This document shows positions 43,630 to 52,612 of a stretch of DNA of 64,000 nt, one piece after another. The number at the start of each line of letters is the position of its first letter. Position 1 is the stretch's first letter. The position numbers and the translations under genes were made by a program. The stretch lies in assembly GCF_022678645.1 (NCBI RefSeq), contig NZ_JALBWV010000007.1, forward strand, positions 1-64,000, written 5' to 3'. The notes below the pieces were generated by a model that did not search any database, was not told where the DNA came from, and saw only the letters and a program-made list of their open reading frames with translations. This stretch comes from Saccharopolyspora soli (GTDB lineage Bacteria; Actinomycetota; Actinomycetes; Mycobacteriales; Pseudonocardiaceae).

Positions 43630-44607
43630 ATGATCAATCGCACGCCCAGGGTCGTCGTCCTGCATGACGGCAACCCACCGGAGGCGATGACCCGCATCGA
43701 AGCCCGGGCCGAGCTCCGCTACGCCACCGCGGACGAACTGCCCACCACGCTGCCCGGCGCCGACGTGCTGTTCGTCTGGGACTTCCGCACCGACGCCATC
43801 TCCGACGCCTGGCCCCGCGCCGACGCGCTGCGCTGGATGCACGCCGCCAGCGCCGGGGTGGACCGGCTGCTGCTGCCCGCCGTGCGCGACTCCGACGTCG
43901 TGGTGACCAACTCCCGCGGCGTCTTCGACCAGCCGATGGCCGAATACGTGCTCGGCACCGTGCTGACCTTCGCCAAGGACATGCACACCACGCTCCGGCT
44001 GCAGGACCGCAAGCAGTGGCAGCACCGCGTCACCGAACGCGTCGCGGGCAAAACCGCGCTGGTGGTCGGCACCGGGCCGATCGGCCGGGCCATCGCCCGC
44101 CAGCTCTCGGCCGCCGGGCTGGCCGTCTCCGGCGCCGGTCGCCTCGGCCGCAGTGGCGACCCCGACTTCGGCGACGTGCACGCCTCCACCGACCTCGCCC
44201 ACGTCATCGGCGCCTTCGACTACATCGTGCTCGCCGCGCCGCTGACCGAGCAGACCAAGGGGCTCGTCGACGCCGAGGTCCTCGCCCACTGCCGCCCCAC
44301 CGCGCGGCTGATCAACGTTGGCCGCGGCGAACTCGTCGTCGAAGCAGACCTGGTGGCCGCGCTGCGCGCCGGGCAGCTGGCCGGGGCGGCGCTGGACGTC
44401 TTCGAAACCGAGCCGTTGCCGGTGAACTCCCCGCTGTGGGAGATGCCCGGCGTGCTCGTCTCACCGCACATGTCCGGCGACACCGTCGGCTGGACCGACG
44501 AACTCGTCGACCTCTTCCTCGCCAACCTGCGCAGCTACACCGACGGCACCCCGCTGCGCAACGTGGTCGACAAGCAACGCGGTTACGTCAGCGGAACGGA
44601 GCACTGA
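43630..44607 (+). CDS. D-2-hydroxyacid dehydrogenase
   Basis: A 325-residue NAD-dependent dehydrogenase. The nucleotide fold is ALVVGTGPIGRAIARQLSAA (about 143-162); the catalytic Arg is in INVGRGELVVEADL, the Glu in ALDVFETEPLP and the His in VLVSPHMSGD. It would interconvert a 2-oxoacid and a D-2-hydroxyacid. ATG 43630 follows AAGGTCAGG. Its stop overlaps the amidase start as TGATG, so the two are coupled. Operator site 3 lies 141 bases upstream. Confidence 0.87.
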   Translation: MINRTPRVVVLHDGNPPEAMTRIEARAELRYATADELPTTLPGADVLFVWDFRTDAISDAWPRADALRWMHAASAGVDRLLLPAVRDSDVVVTNSRGVFDQPMAEYVLGTVLTFAKDMHTTLRLQDRKQWQHRVTERVAGKTALVVGTGPIGRAIARQLSAAGLAVSGAGRLGRSGDPDFGDVHASTDLAHVIGAFDYIVLAAPLTEQTKGLVDAEVLAHCRPTARLINVGRGELVVEADLVAALRAGQLAGAALDVFETEPLPVNSPLWEMPGVLVSPHMSGDTVGWTDELVDLFLANLRSYTDGTPLRNVVDKQRGYVSGTEH

Positions 44608-46025
44608 TGGCCAACACCCAGCCTGCCCAGACCACGGCGGCCGACCTCACCGCAACCGAACTGCTCGCCAGCTACGCCGCAGGCGAGCTGTCGCCGGTGG
44701 AGGCCACCGAAGCGGCATTGCGCCGCATCGACGACGCCGACGCGGCGGTCAACGCCTACTGCCTGGTCGACGCCGACCGGGCGTTGGAGCAGGCCCGTGC
44801 ATCCGAGCAACGCTGGCAACGTGGCGAACCGGCTGGACGGCTGGACGGTGTGCCGACCTCGATCAAGGACATCTTCCTCACCCGGCACTGGCCGACGCTG
44901 CGCGGCTCCCGCACCACCGACCCGCACCAGCAGTGGACCGTCGACGCGCCCGCCGTGGCCCGGCTGCGCGAGCACAACGCCGTGTTCGTCGGTAAGACCA
45001 CCACGCCGGAACTGGCGTGGAAAGGCGTCACCGACAGCCCGTTGCACGGCATCACCCGCAACCCCTGGGACCCCTCGCGCACCTCCGGCGGTTCCAGCGG
45101 TGGCGCTGCCGCCGCCGTCGCGCTGGGCATGGCGCCGCTGGCCATCGGCACCGACGGTGGTGGATCGGTGCGCATCCCGGCGGCGTTCTGCGGCATCGTC
45201 GCCCTCAAGGCCACCTACGGCCGGGTTCCGCACTACCCCGCCAGCCCGTACGGCACCCTGGCGCACGCCGGGCCGATGACCACCACCGTCACCGAGACCG
45301 CGCTGATCCTTGACGTGCTCTCCGAGCCCGACAGCCGCGACTGGTCCGCGCTGGAACCGCCCAGCGCGTCCTTCCTGGACGGTCTCGATACCGGGGTGCG
45401 CGGCCTGCGCATCGCGGTCAGCGTCGACCTCGGCTTCGACACCTCCGTCGACCCCGAAGTCTCGCGTGCGGTCACCGCCGCCGCGCAGGTCTTCGAAGAG
45501 CTCGGGGCGATCGTCGAGCACGTCGATCCCGGCATCAGCGACCCCATCGAGGACTTCCACGTGCTGTGGTTCGCCGGAGCCGCCAAATCCGTCGAGCACC
45601 TCACGGCCGAACAGCGCGAACAGCTCGATCCGGGACTGCACGAGATCTGTCGGCAGGGCCTGACCTACTCCGCCCAGGACTACCTGGAAGCCACCAACAC
45701 CCGGATGCTGCTCGGGCAGCGCATGGGCGCCTTCCACCAGACCTACGACCTGTTGCTGACCCCGACCGTGCCGATCCCGGCGTTCGAAGCGGGCCGCGAG
45801 GTCCCCAGCGGCTCGGCGAATCCGCGCTGGACGAGCTGGACCCCGTTCACCTACCCGTTCAACATGACCCAGCAGCCCGCCGCCAGCGTGCCCTGCGGAC
45901 ACACCACCGACGGACTGCCGATCGGCCTGCAGATCATCGGCCCCCGCCACGCCGACGCGAAGGTCCTGCGCGCGGCGCGCGCCTACGAACAAGCCCACCC
46001 CTGGCACCGCCCCCGACCCCGCTGA
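44607..46025 (+). CDS. Amidase signature family enzyme
   Basis: A 472-residue amidase. The Ser-cisSer-Lys triad is complete: Lys in GVPTSIKDIFL, cisSer in RTSGGSSGGAAAAV and nucleophile Ser in AIGTDGGGSVRIPAAFCG. It hydrolyses a carboxamide; in this setting a dicarboxylic acid monoamide or an N-carbamoyl compound could be the source of substrates for the other enzymes. ATG 44607 overlaps the preceding stop. A long terminator follows. Confidence 0.87.
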   Translation: MANTQPAQTTAADLTATELLASYAAGELSPVEATEAALRRIDDADAAVNAYCLVDADRALEQARASEQRWQRGEPAGRLDGVPTSIKDIFLTRHWPTLRGSRTTDPHQQWTVDAPAVARLREHNAVFVGKTTTPELAWKGVTDSPLHGITRNPWDPSRTSGGSSGGAAAAVALGMAPLAIGTDGGGSVRIPAAFCGIVALKATYGRVPHYPASPYGTLAHAGPMTTTVTETALILDVLSEPDSRDWSALEPPSASFLDGLDTGVRGLRIAVSVDLGFDTSVDPEVSRAVTAAAQVFEELGAIVEHVDPGISDPIEDFHVLWFAGAAKSVEHLTAEQREQLDPGLHEICRQGLTYSAQDYLEATNTRMLLGQRMGAFHQTYDLLLTPTVPIPAFEAGREVPSGSANPRWTSWTPFTYPFNMTQQPAASVPCGHTTDGLPIGLQIIGPRHADAKVLRAARAYEQAHPWHRPRPR

Positions 46026-46054
46026 ACCACCACAATCGGGTAGATCTGAGCTGG

Positions 46055-46101
46055 GTGAGGGGCACCCGTGACCAAGCAACTGGGTCACGGGTGCCCCTCA
46101 C
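46055..46101. terminator. Terminator hairpin with 19-base perfect arms
   Basis: Arms GTGAGGGGCACCCGTGACC (46055-46073) and its exact complement (46083-46101) enclose a nine-base loop, 30 bases after the amidase stop. Confidence 0.88.
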
Positions 46102-46247
46102 TCGATCACGTCAGGGTGAGCATGGTGGTGAATCCGAGTGCCGTCACCCGCAGCGTCGAACACGCTCCCAGGGCGAAGGCCTTGGGATCGTTGCGCTACC
46201 GCGATTGCCACCGCCGCCGCGCCCGCCGGTGACGCCGCGACGTCCCG

Positions 46248-46367
46248 GTCGCAGCACCCGACCTGCACCGCCCGCTGCACGCCGTCTGGCGCTCCGGCCT
46301 CCAGCTCACCGGCTCGGCCGCCGCCCTGCTGGCCATCGCCATGCGCACCCCGGAAACCCGCGGCTGA
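46248..46367 (+). pseudogene. Possible remnant of a LysR-type regulator
   Basis: The 351-bp gap between the amidase and the next gene holds, after the terminator, a short reading frame ending in TGA at 46365 that reads VAAPDLHRPLHAVWRSG and LTGSAAALLAIAMR. This resembles the last 40 residues of a LysR effector domain (the L-x-x-V-W-R-x-G motif). It has no start, an in-frame stop lies just upstream, and no helix-turn-helix is nearby, so it looks like a decayed tail. The match is short and may be chance. Confidence 0.3.
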
Positions 46368-46376
46368 ATGCCCGCC

Positions 46377-47816
46377 CTACTCGTCCTCCCAGGCCGACAT
46401 CACATGCTTGATCCGGCTGTACTCCTCCAGGCCGTAACGGCCGAAATCGCGCGCCGACGCCGAGTGCTTGAACCCGCTGTGCGGCATCTCCGCGGTCAGC
46501 GGATGGTGCGCGTTGATCCACACCGTCCCCGCCTGCAACCGCCGCGACACCCGCATCGCCCGCGAATGATCGCGTGTCCACACACTCGCGACCAGCCCGT
46601 AACGGACCCCGTTGGCCAGCTCGACCGCTTCCTGTTCGCTGTCGAAGCGCTGCACGGTCAGCACCGGACCGAGCACCTCGTTCTGCACCAGCTCGTCGTC
46701 CTGCTCCTCCCCGACGACCACGGTCGCCTCGTGGAAGAACCCCCGCTCCCCCTTGCGCCGCCCACCGGCCACGATCCGCGCGTGCTCGGGGAGCCGGTCC
46801 AGGTGCGCCTGCACGATCTCCAACTGCCCCAAGCTGTTCAACGGCCCGAACGCCGCATCGGGATCCTGCGGCGGTCCCGGCCGCATCGCCTCGGCCCACT
46901 CCACCAACCTGGCCACCAATTCGTCGAACACCTCGGGTCCGGCCAATACCCGGCTGGCCGCCGTGTCGCTCTGCCCCGCGTTGCCGAAAGCCGCCGCCGC
47001 GATCCGCCGCGCCGCCCGCGGCACGTCCGCGTCATCGAAGACCACCGCAGGAGCCTTGCCGCCCAACTGCAGGTGTGCGCGCTTGAGGTCCGCCGCCGCC
47101 GAACCCGCGACCTCCATCCCGGACCGCACTGTGCCGGTGATCGAGAACATCCCGGGCACCTCGTGCGCCACCATCGCGCGTCCGCTGTCCCGATCACCGC
47201 AGATCAGGTTCAACGCGCCCGCGGGCACGAACTCACTCGCGATCTCCACCAGCATCGCGGTGCTCACCGGCGTGGTCTCCGCGGGCTTGAGGACCACCGT
47301 GTTTCCCGCCGCCAACGCCGGTGCGAACTTCGCCGCCGCAAGCAACAGCGGATGCGTCCACGACGTGACCTGCGCGCACACGCCGATCGGTTCCCGCCGC
47401 GCGAACGACGTGCAGCCGGGCTGGTACTCACCGCCCGCACCGTCCTCCTGCACCCGTGCGGCGCCGGCGTAGAAACGGATCAGGTCCACCGCCATCGGCA
47501 ACTCGTCATCCCGTACGACCGACCACGGCTTGCCGGTGTTGCGGCACTCGGCCACCACCAACTCCTCGGCCCGGTCCTCGACGGCGTCAGCGACTTTCAG
47601 CAACACCTGTTGCCGTTGCCGGGGCGTCGTCTGCGACCAGGAATCGAACGCCGTCGCGGCCACGGCCATCACCGCGTCCACGTCCATCCAGCGCGTCAAG
47701 GGACAGGTCCCGTACTCCTCGCCGGTACTGGGATCCACCAGTGGCAGGGTCTCCCCGGCCAGGGTGTCGGCCGGTTCACCGCCGACGAAGTTGTGCAGTT
47801 CCAGCGCCGTGGTCAA
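46377..47816 (-). CDS. Aldehyde dehydrogenase homologue lacking the catalytic residues
   Basis: A 479-residue protein with the full length and fold of gamma-aminobutyraldehyde-type dehydrogenases. All three catalytic positions are changed: Asn of PWN is Thr154 (TSWTHPLLLA), Glu of ELGGK is Gln250 (HLQLGGKAPAVVF), and the active Cys of NAGQ-x-C-T is Asp284 (GNAGQSDTAASR). NAD-binding segments such as GNTVVLKPAETTP remain. The frame is open and the TTG start at 47816 has GGAGG six bases upstream, so it seems expressed but unable to do normal aldehyde oxidation. It follows the MFS gene at 109 bases in the same direction. Confidence 0.82.
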   Translation of the reverse strand: MTTALELHNFVGGEPADTLAGETLPLVDPSTGEEYGTCPLTRWMDVDAVMAVAATAFDSWSQTTPRQRQQVLLKVADAVEDRAEELVVAECRNTGKPWSVVRDDELPMAVDLIRFYAGAARVQEDGAGGEYQPGCTSFARREPIGVCAQVTSWTHPLLLAAAKFAPALAAGNTVVLKPAETTPVSTAMLVEIASEFVPAGALNLICGDRDSGRAMVAHEVPGMFSITGTVRSGMEVAGSAAADLKRAHLQLGGKAPAVVFDDADVPRAARRIAAAAFGNAGQSDTAASRVLAGPEVFDELVARLVEWAEAMRPGPPQDPDAAFGPLNSLGQLEIVQAHLDRLPEHARIVAGGRRKGERGFFHEATVVVGEEQDDELVQNEVLGPVLTVQRFDSEQEAVELANGVRYGLVASVWTRDHSRAMRVSRRLQAGTVWINAHHPLTAEMPHSGFKHSASARDFGRYGLEEYSRIKHVMSAWEDE

Positions 47817-47925
47817 AAAGAGCCTCCATCGCTGGGCCGACCGTCATTGGTCGACCGGGTGCCGCGTCCACCAACCGACCCTATCCGGACGGCTGCGGGT
47901 GTGAAGGCGGCTCGCCGGGGTGGGA

Positions 47926-49194
47926 TCAGCTCGCCTTCGGCACCCGCAGCCGCCACTGCGCCACGGTGCCCGCCGCCAGCAGCACCAACACCGGTGCGAA
48001 CGCCCAGCGGTAGGCGGCTGCGGCAGGCAGCAACGACACCACCTGCAACACCGCACCCACCAGCAACTGGATGAACACCGCAGCGGTGAACCCACCCATG
48101 TTCACCACCCCCGAGGCGGTCCCGGACCGGTGCGCCGCGTTGGCCATCCGCGCCCCGTCGAACGCCAGCATCGCCCCGCCCCCACCGACGCCGATGACCA
48201 CCAGCGCCACCACCAGCACCGGCAGCGGCAACACCGCTGGCCAGCCGACCAGAACCGCCCAAACCGCGACAACCGCGCAGGACAACGCCAGGGTGAACCG
48301 GTCCCGCCGCTGCGGGCGTCCGGAGATGTGCTGCCCGGCGAACCACGAGCCCCCGATGAAACCGAGCACGCAGAGCAGCAGCAGCGAACCGACTTCGGGC
48401 TGGCCGTGCCCCTGCGCAGTCGTCAGCCACGGCGCTCCCCACAACGTCGTCACTGCCAGGAACTGCGCCATCAGCACGAAATGCACCCAGAAGGAGTGCT
48501 TGGTGCCGCGCTGCGCGATGACATCCCGCAGCGCGTGCACGACCCGCTCCGGCTCCGCATGCGCCTGCGGCACGGGCTCGGGTTGGTCCCGGATCACCAG
48601 CACCGCGACCACCGCCAGCCCCAGGGTCAGCGCTGCCGCTCCCAGGAACGTCGGCACCCAGCCAAGACCGTGCAGGGACAGGCCCAGCGGCAGCGTCGAG
48701 ACCACCTGGCCCAGCCCACCGGCCAGCCCGGTCAGCGCCGCGACCTTGCCGAAGCGGTGCGGCGGGAACCAGTGGGCGGCCAACCGCAGCACGTTGGTGA
48801 ACATGAACGCGTCACCGAAGCCGATGAGCATCCGGCCGACGATCCCACCGTAGATCGAACCGCTCACCGCGAAGACCGCCGACCCGACCGCCAGCGCCAC
48901 CATGCCGCCCGTGATCACTTTCCGGGGACCGAGCCGGTCCGCCAGCAACCCGGACGGCACCTGCAGGGCGAGGTAAACCCCCAGCTGAAGAGCGGAGAAC
49001 AACGCCAGGATCGCCGGAGGGACGTTGAAGCGCTGCAACGCTTCCGGCGCCGCCACGCCCAGGCTGGCGCGGTGGAACAACGCCGCGCAGTAGCAGATCG
49101 CGCCAACTCCCCACACCAGCCACGACACGCGCGACGACCTGTGGTGATCGGCCTGCTCCCCGGCAAGCGGCGTGCTCACGACCGTCCCGAACAC
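47926..49194 (-). CDS. MFS transporter
   Basis: A 422-residue transporter with about twelve membrane segments. The loop 2-3 motif is LLADRLGPRKVITGGMVAL, close to the major-facilitator consensus; LFHRASLGVAAPEALQRFNV near the start recalls the anion/glucarate-type subgroup. It probably imports an organic acid or related solute. GTG 49194 lies next to a long palindrome shared with the divergent gntR gene, so expression is likely under that regulator. It is followed by the catalytically altered aldehyde dehydrogenase. Confidence 0.86.
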   Translation of the reverse strand: MFGTVVSTPLAGEQADHHRSSRVSWLVWGVGAICYCAALFHRASLGVAAPEALQRFNVPPAILALFSALQLGVYLALQVPSGLLADRLGPRKVITGGMVALAVGSAVFAVSGSIYGGIVGRMLIGFGDAFMFTNVLRLAAHWFPPHRFGKVAALTGLAGGLGQVVSTLPLGLSLHGLGWVPTFLGAAALTLGLAVVAVLVIRDQPEPVPQAHAEPERVVHALRDVIAQRGTKHSFWVHFVLMAQFLAVTTLWGAPWLTTAQGHGQPEVGSLLLLCVLGFIGGSWFAGQHISGRPQRRDRFTLALSCAVVAVWAVLVGWPAVLPLPVLVVALVVIGVGGGGAMLAFDGARMANAAHRSGTASGVVNMGGFTAAVFIQLLVGAVLQVVSLLPAAAAYRWAFAPVLVLLAAGTVAQWRLRVPKAS

Positions 49195-49206
49195 CCGAAC
49201 CCCTCC

Positions 49207-49245
49207 CCACCCATCTTGTATTCATCATAGATACAAGATGGGTGG
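49207..49245. promoter_or_regulatory. Perfect 15-base-arm palindrome, GntR operator
   Basis: Arms CCACCCATCTTGTAT (49207-49221) and ATACAAGATGGGTGG (49231-49245) enclose the nine-base spacer TCATCATAG. It fills the 66-bp gap between divergent MFS and gntR genes. The inner CTTGTAT-n9-ATACAAG is the form of GntR-family operators. Confidence 0.78.
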
Positions 49246-49260
49246 AAGTACGATGCCCTC

Positions 49261-49965
49261 GTGTCGAGCGCAACATCACGCGAAACCGCGTCCTCCGCCG
49301 CCAACTCGGAGGCCCCCGCCGCAGACCGCGCGTACCAACACGTCAAAGCTGGCCTGCTGGACGGCAGCTTCCCCGACGGCTACCTGCTGTCCGAAGGCGA
49401 GGTGGCGAACGCGCTGCAGATGTCGCGCACCCCGGTGCGCGAGGCGTTCCTGCGACTGCAGACCGAAGGATTCCTGCGGCTGTACCCGAAGCGCGGCGCG
49501 CTCGTCGTGCCGGTGACCCCCACCGAAGCCCGCGCCGTCGTGGAAGCACGACTGGCGCTGGAGAGCTTCGCCATCGACAAGCTCGCCGTGCAAGGCCACG
49601 AGGCGATGACCACGGTAGGCGACCAACTCGCCGCGCATCCGGCCTGCGACCCCGCCGAACTCAGCGACGCGGACATGCACGAGGCGGACCGGGCCTTCCA
49701 CGCCACGCTCGTGGCCTCGGCCGGGAATCCGGTGGTCGCCGACCTCTACAACGCGCTGCGCGACAAGCAGATGCGGATCACCGCCACGGCCCGCACCCAC
49801 GCCATCCGACCCCGGATCACCCACCAGCACACCGAACTGGCGGCGGCGATCCGCGACGGCGACCCGGAACTGGCCAAGACCCGGCTGCGCGAACACCTCC
49901 TCGGCACGGTCCGCGCCCTCGGCGTCGCCGGTGGCCCTTACCTCGACCCCACCGTCGACGCCTAG
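49261..49965 (+). CDS. GntR-family regulator, FCD subgroup
   Basis: A 234-residue regulator. The winged helix-turn-helix includes LSEGEVANALQMSRTPVREA and LQTEGFLRLYPKRGALVVPV; an FCD domain follows with EADRAFHATLVASAGN. GTG 49261 begins 16 bases after the palindrome. It is divergent from the MFS transporter operon and is probably its carboxylate-responsive repressor. Confidence 0.87.
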   Translation: MSSATSRETASSAANSEAPAADRAYQHVKAGLLDGSFPDGYLLSEGEVANALQMSRTPVREAFLRLQTEGFLRLYPKRGALVVPVTPTEARAVVEARLALESFAIDKLAVQGHEAMTTVGDQLAAHPACDPAELSDADMHEADRAFHATLVASAGNPVVADLYNALRDKQMRITATARTHAIRPRITHQHTELAAAIRDGDPELAKTRLREHLLGTVRALGVAGGPYLDPTVDA

Positions 49966-50021
49966 TCCCCGCTTGTCATCTTCGCGGCCCGGTCTATGCG
50001 CTTAGGGTGTTCTGGATTAAT

Positions 50022-50060
50022 TTCAGTTAACACTGAAGTAATTATGATTACGAAATCAAA
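50022..50060 (+). repeat. AT-rich repeat, weak copy 3
   Basis: TTCAGT-TAAC-ACTGAA (perfect six-base arms) is followed by GATTACGAAATCAAA. Layout resembles the copies at 31822 and 32445, but the second block is diverged. It lies in the gap between gntR and the AraC-family gene. Confidence 0.45.
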
Positions 50061-50133
50061 GCAGATGCTGGACCGACTCCCCGGCTTCCGCGTTCGGGCC
50101 GCGCGTGTCAGGGGCGCCGCCTAGCCTCAATGC

Positions 50134-50958
50134 GTGGCTGAGATGCAGGTCGTCACGGCGACGCCACCGCCTCGGCTGCGGTCGCTGATCACCGACTGCA
50201 CCGGTTATCGCGTGCGGTCCGCACCCGGCGTGCACCACGGGCTGCCGTCGCGGAGCCTGACCGTGGTCATCTCCCTCGACGACGCGGTGGACATCACCCC
50301 GGCAGCGGGACCGGATCAATCGCTCACCGCGCTCGCCGCCGGTCTGCACGCCCAAGCCGTTCGGATCAACCACGGCGAGTTGCAGCACGGCATCCAACTG
50401 GGCCTCACCCCGCTGGGCGCTCGCGCCCTGCTGGGCCTGCCCGCCGGTGAACTCGTCGACAGCAGCGTCGACCTCGACGTCGTGCTGGGCCCGGCTGCCA
50501 CCGAACTCGCCGAGCGACTGCGCGCGGCGACGACCTGGAGCGACCGCTTCACCTGCCTCAACGACGCACTCCTGCGGCTGGCCGCCCCGGCCGCCCTCCC
50601 CTCCCCGGAACTCGGCTGGATCTGGCGGCGGATGGCCCAGACCGACGGCCACCTCCCGATCACGGCACTGGCCGCCGAGGTCGGGTGGAGCCGCCAGCAC
50701 CTCGGCGTCCAGTTCCGCCGCGAGTTCGGCCTGTCCCCCAAGCTCCTCGCCCGCGTGATGCGCTTCGAGCGGGCCCGCCGCCTGCTGATCGCCGGAGTCC
50801 ACCGCAGCTTCGCCGACGTCGCGACCGCCTGCGGCTACGCCGACCAGGCCCACTTCAACCGGGATTGGCGGGAGTTCGCCGGGCTGTCCCCATCGCGGTG
50901 GATGGCCCAGGACCTTCCATTCGTCCAAGGCGCCGCACACCTGCCGGATGCATCCTGA
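50134..50958 (+). CDS. AraC-family transcriptional regulator
   Basis: A 274-residue regulator. The C-terminal DNA-binding domain has two helix-turn-helix units: LAAEVGWSRQHLGVQFRREF and FADVATACGYADQAHFNRDW, the second with the usual AraC signature. The N-terminal 160 residues form a ligand domain of unknown specificity. GTG 50134 is used; ATG 50143 is an alternative. It lies five bases before the VOC-family gene, so the two are probably one unit. Confidence 0.85.
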   Translation: MAEMQVVTATPPPRLRSLITDCTGYRVRSAPGVHHGLPSRSLTVVISLDDAVDITPAAGPDQSLTALAAGLHAQAVRINHGELQHGIQLGLTPLGARALLGLPAGELVDSSVDLDVVLGPAATELAERLRAATTWSDRFTCLNDALLRLAAPAALPSPELGWIWRRMAQTDGHLPITALAAEVGWSRQHLGVQFRREFGLSPKLLARVMRFERARRLLIAGVHRSFADVATACGYADQAHFNRDWREFAGLSPSRWMAQDLPFVQGAAHLPDAS

Positions 50959-50962
50959 CGCC

Positions 50963-51352
50963 ATGGCGAACACACCGACGGGCATCTGGCCCCTGATCCC
51001 CTACGCCGATCCGAAGGCGGGCATCCGCTTCCTGGTCGACGCCTTCGGCTTCGAGGAAACCCTGGTCGTGCCCGGCGACGACGGCAAGATCGCGCACGCC
51101 GAGCTGCGCTGGCCGAACGGCGGCGGAGTCATGATCGGCACCTGCGAACCCGGCCACCCGTTCGCGAAACCGAAGGGCTCGGCCGGGCTCTACGTGGTCA
51201 CCGACAAACCCGACGATCTGTACGAACGCGCCGTCGCAGCCGGTGCCGAGGTCATCCTCGCACCCGAGGACAAGGACTACGGTTCCCGCGAGTTCGCCGT
51301 CCGCGACCCGGAAGGCAACAGCTGGAGCTTCGGCACCTACGCGGGCAGCTGA
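50963..51352 (+). CDS. VOC superfamily (glyoxalase/bleomycin-resistance fold) protein
   Basis: A 129-residue protein with a single VOC domain: LIPYADPKAGIRFLVDAFGF, then GLYVVTDKPDDLYERAVAAG and FAVRDPEGNSWSFGTY. VOC proteins bind metal or sequester small molecules; activity is unknown here. Pairing with an AraC regulator is common in actinobacteria. ATG 50963 preferred over ATG 50948. Confidence 0.85.
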   Translation: MANTPTGIWPLIPYADPKAGIRFLVDAFGFEETLVVPGDDGKIAHAELRWPNGGGVMIGTCEPGHPFAKPKGSAGLYVVTDKPDDLYERAVAAGAEVILAPEDKDYGSREFAVRDPEGNSWSFGTYAGS

Positions 51353-51411
51353 CACCCCCGACACGACCGAAGGAGGCACCCACGACCGGGCACCCCCTTC
51401 GCCGGGAAGTC

Positions 51412-52596
51412 CTACCTGGACTGATCCTCATCGGACACCGGCGGTTGGGCCAGGGCACCGGGCTCGGCGATGGCCGCCGGGGTTGTCCCGACACTCGGTC
51501 CGGGCACCTCCTTGCGGGCCACCGCTTCGGCCGCCCGGACCGCCTCCGCGACCTCCGGGGTCGTCGAGGTGTCGAACCACGCCTTGACCGATTCCTCTTC
51601 CTCCTCCGGCGCGATCCCCGGAATCTCCTCGGTCGGCGGCTCGTAGCGGAACACACCGTCCTCGCCGGGCGCGCCGAGCATCCGCGCGAAACCCTCCAGG
51701 GACTTGCCGAAATCGCTGGGCACCACCCAGACCTTGTTCGCGTCGCCCTGCGCCATCTGCGGCAACGTCTGCAGGTACTGGTAGGCCAGCAGCTCCGGAG
51801 TCGGCTTGCCGCGCTTGACCGCCGCGAAGACCTTCTCGATGGCCTTCGCCTGGCCCTGCGCCTGCAGGTACCGGCTGGCCCGGTCACCCTGCGCCCGCAG
51901 GATGCTGGACTGCCGGTCGGCCTCCGCGGACAGGATGGCCGCCTGCTTCTGACCCTCGGCAGCCAGGATCGCGGCCTGCTTCTGGCCCTCGGCGGTCTTG
52001 ATCGCCGACTCCCGCTCACCTTCGGCGTTGAGGATCATCGCGCGCTTCTCCCGGTCGGCGCGCATCTGCTTCTCCATCGAGTCCTGGATGGACGGCGGCG
52101 GATCGATCGCCTTCAGCTCCACCCGCGCGACCCGGATGCCCCAGCGCCCGGTCTCCTGGTCCAGCACCCCGCGCAGCTGCGTGTTGATCGCATCCCGCGA
52201 GGTCAGCGTCTCCTCCAGGCTCATCGCGCCGACCACGTTGCGCAGCGTGGTGGTGGTCAACTGCTCCACCGCGATGATGTAGTTGGAGATCTCGTACACC
52301 GCCGAGCGCGAATCGGTGACCTGGAAGTACACCACGGTGTCGATCGACACCGTCAGGTTGTCCTGGGTGATCACCGGCTGCGGCGGGAACGACACCACCT
52401 GCTCGCGCAGGTCGATGCGGGCTCGGACCCGGTCCAGGAACGGCACCAGGAAGTTCAGGCCGGGCTCGGCGACCGACCGGAACTTGCCGAGTCGTTCGAT
52501 CACCGCCGACTGGGCCTGCGGCACCACCATCACGGACTTCACCGCGATGATGAGCACCAGCAGCACCACGACCACCAGCACGATCAGTTCGGTCAC
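51412..52596 (-). CDS. SPFH/Band 7 (stomatin-like) membrane protein
   Basis: A 394-residue protein with one N-terminal membrane segment (IVLVVVVLLVLIIAVKSVMV), the Band 7 domain (VVPQAQSAVIERLGKFRSV onward, to about 200) and a coiled region rich in repeats such as EGQKQAAILAAEGQKQAAIL. It forms oligomeric scaffolds in membrane microdomains. It follows the nfeD-like gene at 16 bases, the normal partner of stomatins; the pair matches M. tuberculosis Rv1487-Rv1488. GTG 52596 follows AGAGGGA. Confidence 0.88.
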   Translation of the reverse strand: MTELIVLVVVVLLVLIIAVKSVMVVPQAQSAVIERLGKFRSVAEPGLNFLVPFLDRVRARIDLREQVVSFPPQPVITQDNLTVSIDTVVYFQVTDSRSAVYEISNYIIAVEQLTTTTLRNVVGAMSLEETLTSRDAINTQLRGVLDQETGRWGIRVARVELKAIDPPPSIQDSMEKQMRADREKRAMILNAEGERESAIKTAEGQKQAAILAAEGQKQAAILSAEADRQSSILRAQGDRASRYLQAQGQAKAIEKVFAAVKRGKPTPELLAYQYLQTLPQMAQGDANKVWVVPSDFGKSLEGFARMLGAPGEDGVFRYEPPTEEIPGIAPEEEEESVKAWFDTSTTPEVAEAVRAAEAVARKEVPGPSVGTTPAAIAEPGALAQPPVSDEDQSR

Positions 52597-52612
52597 GCCA
52601 ACATCCCTCTTT

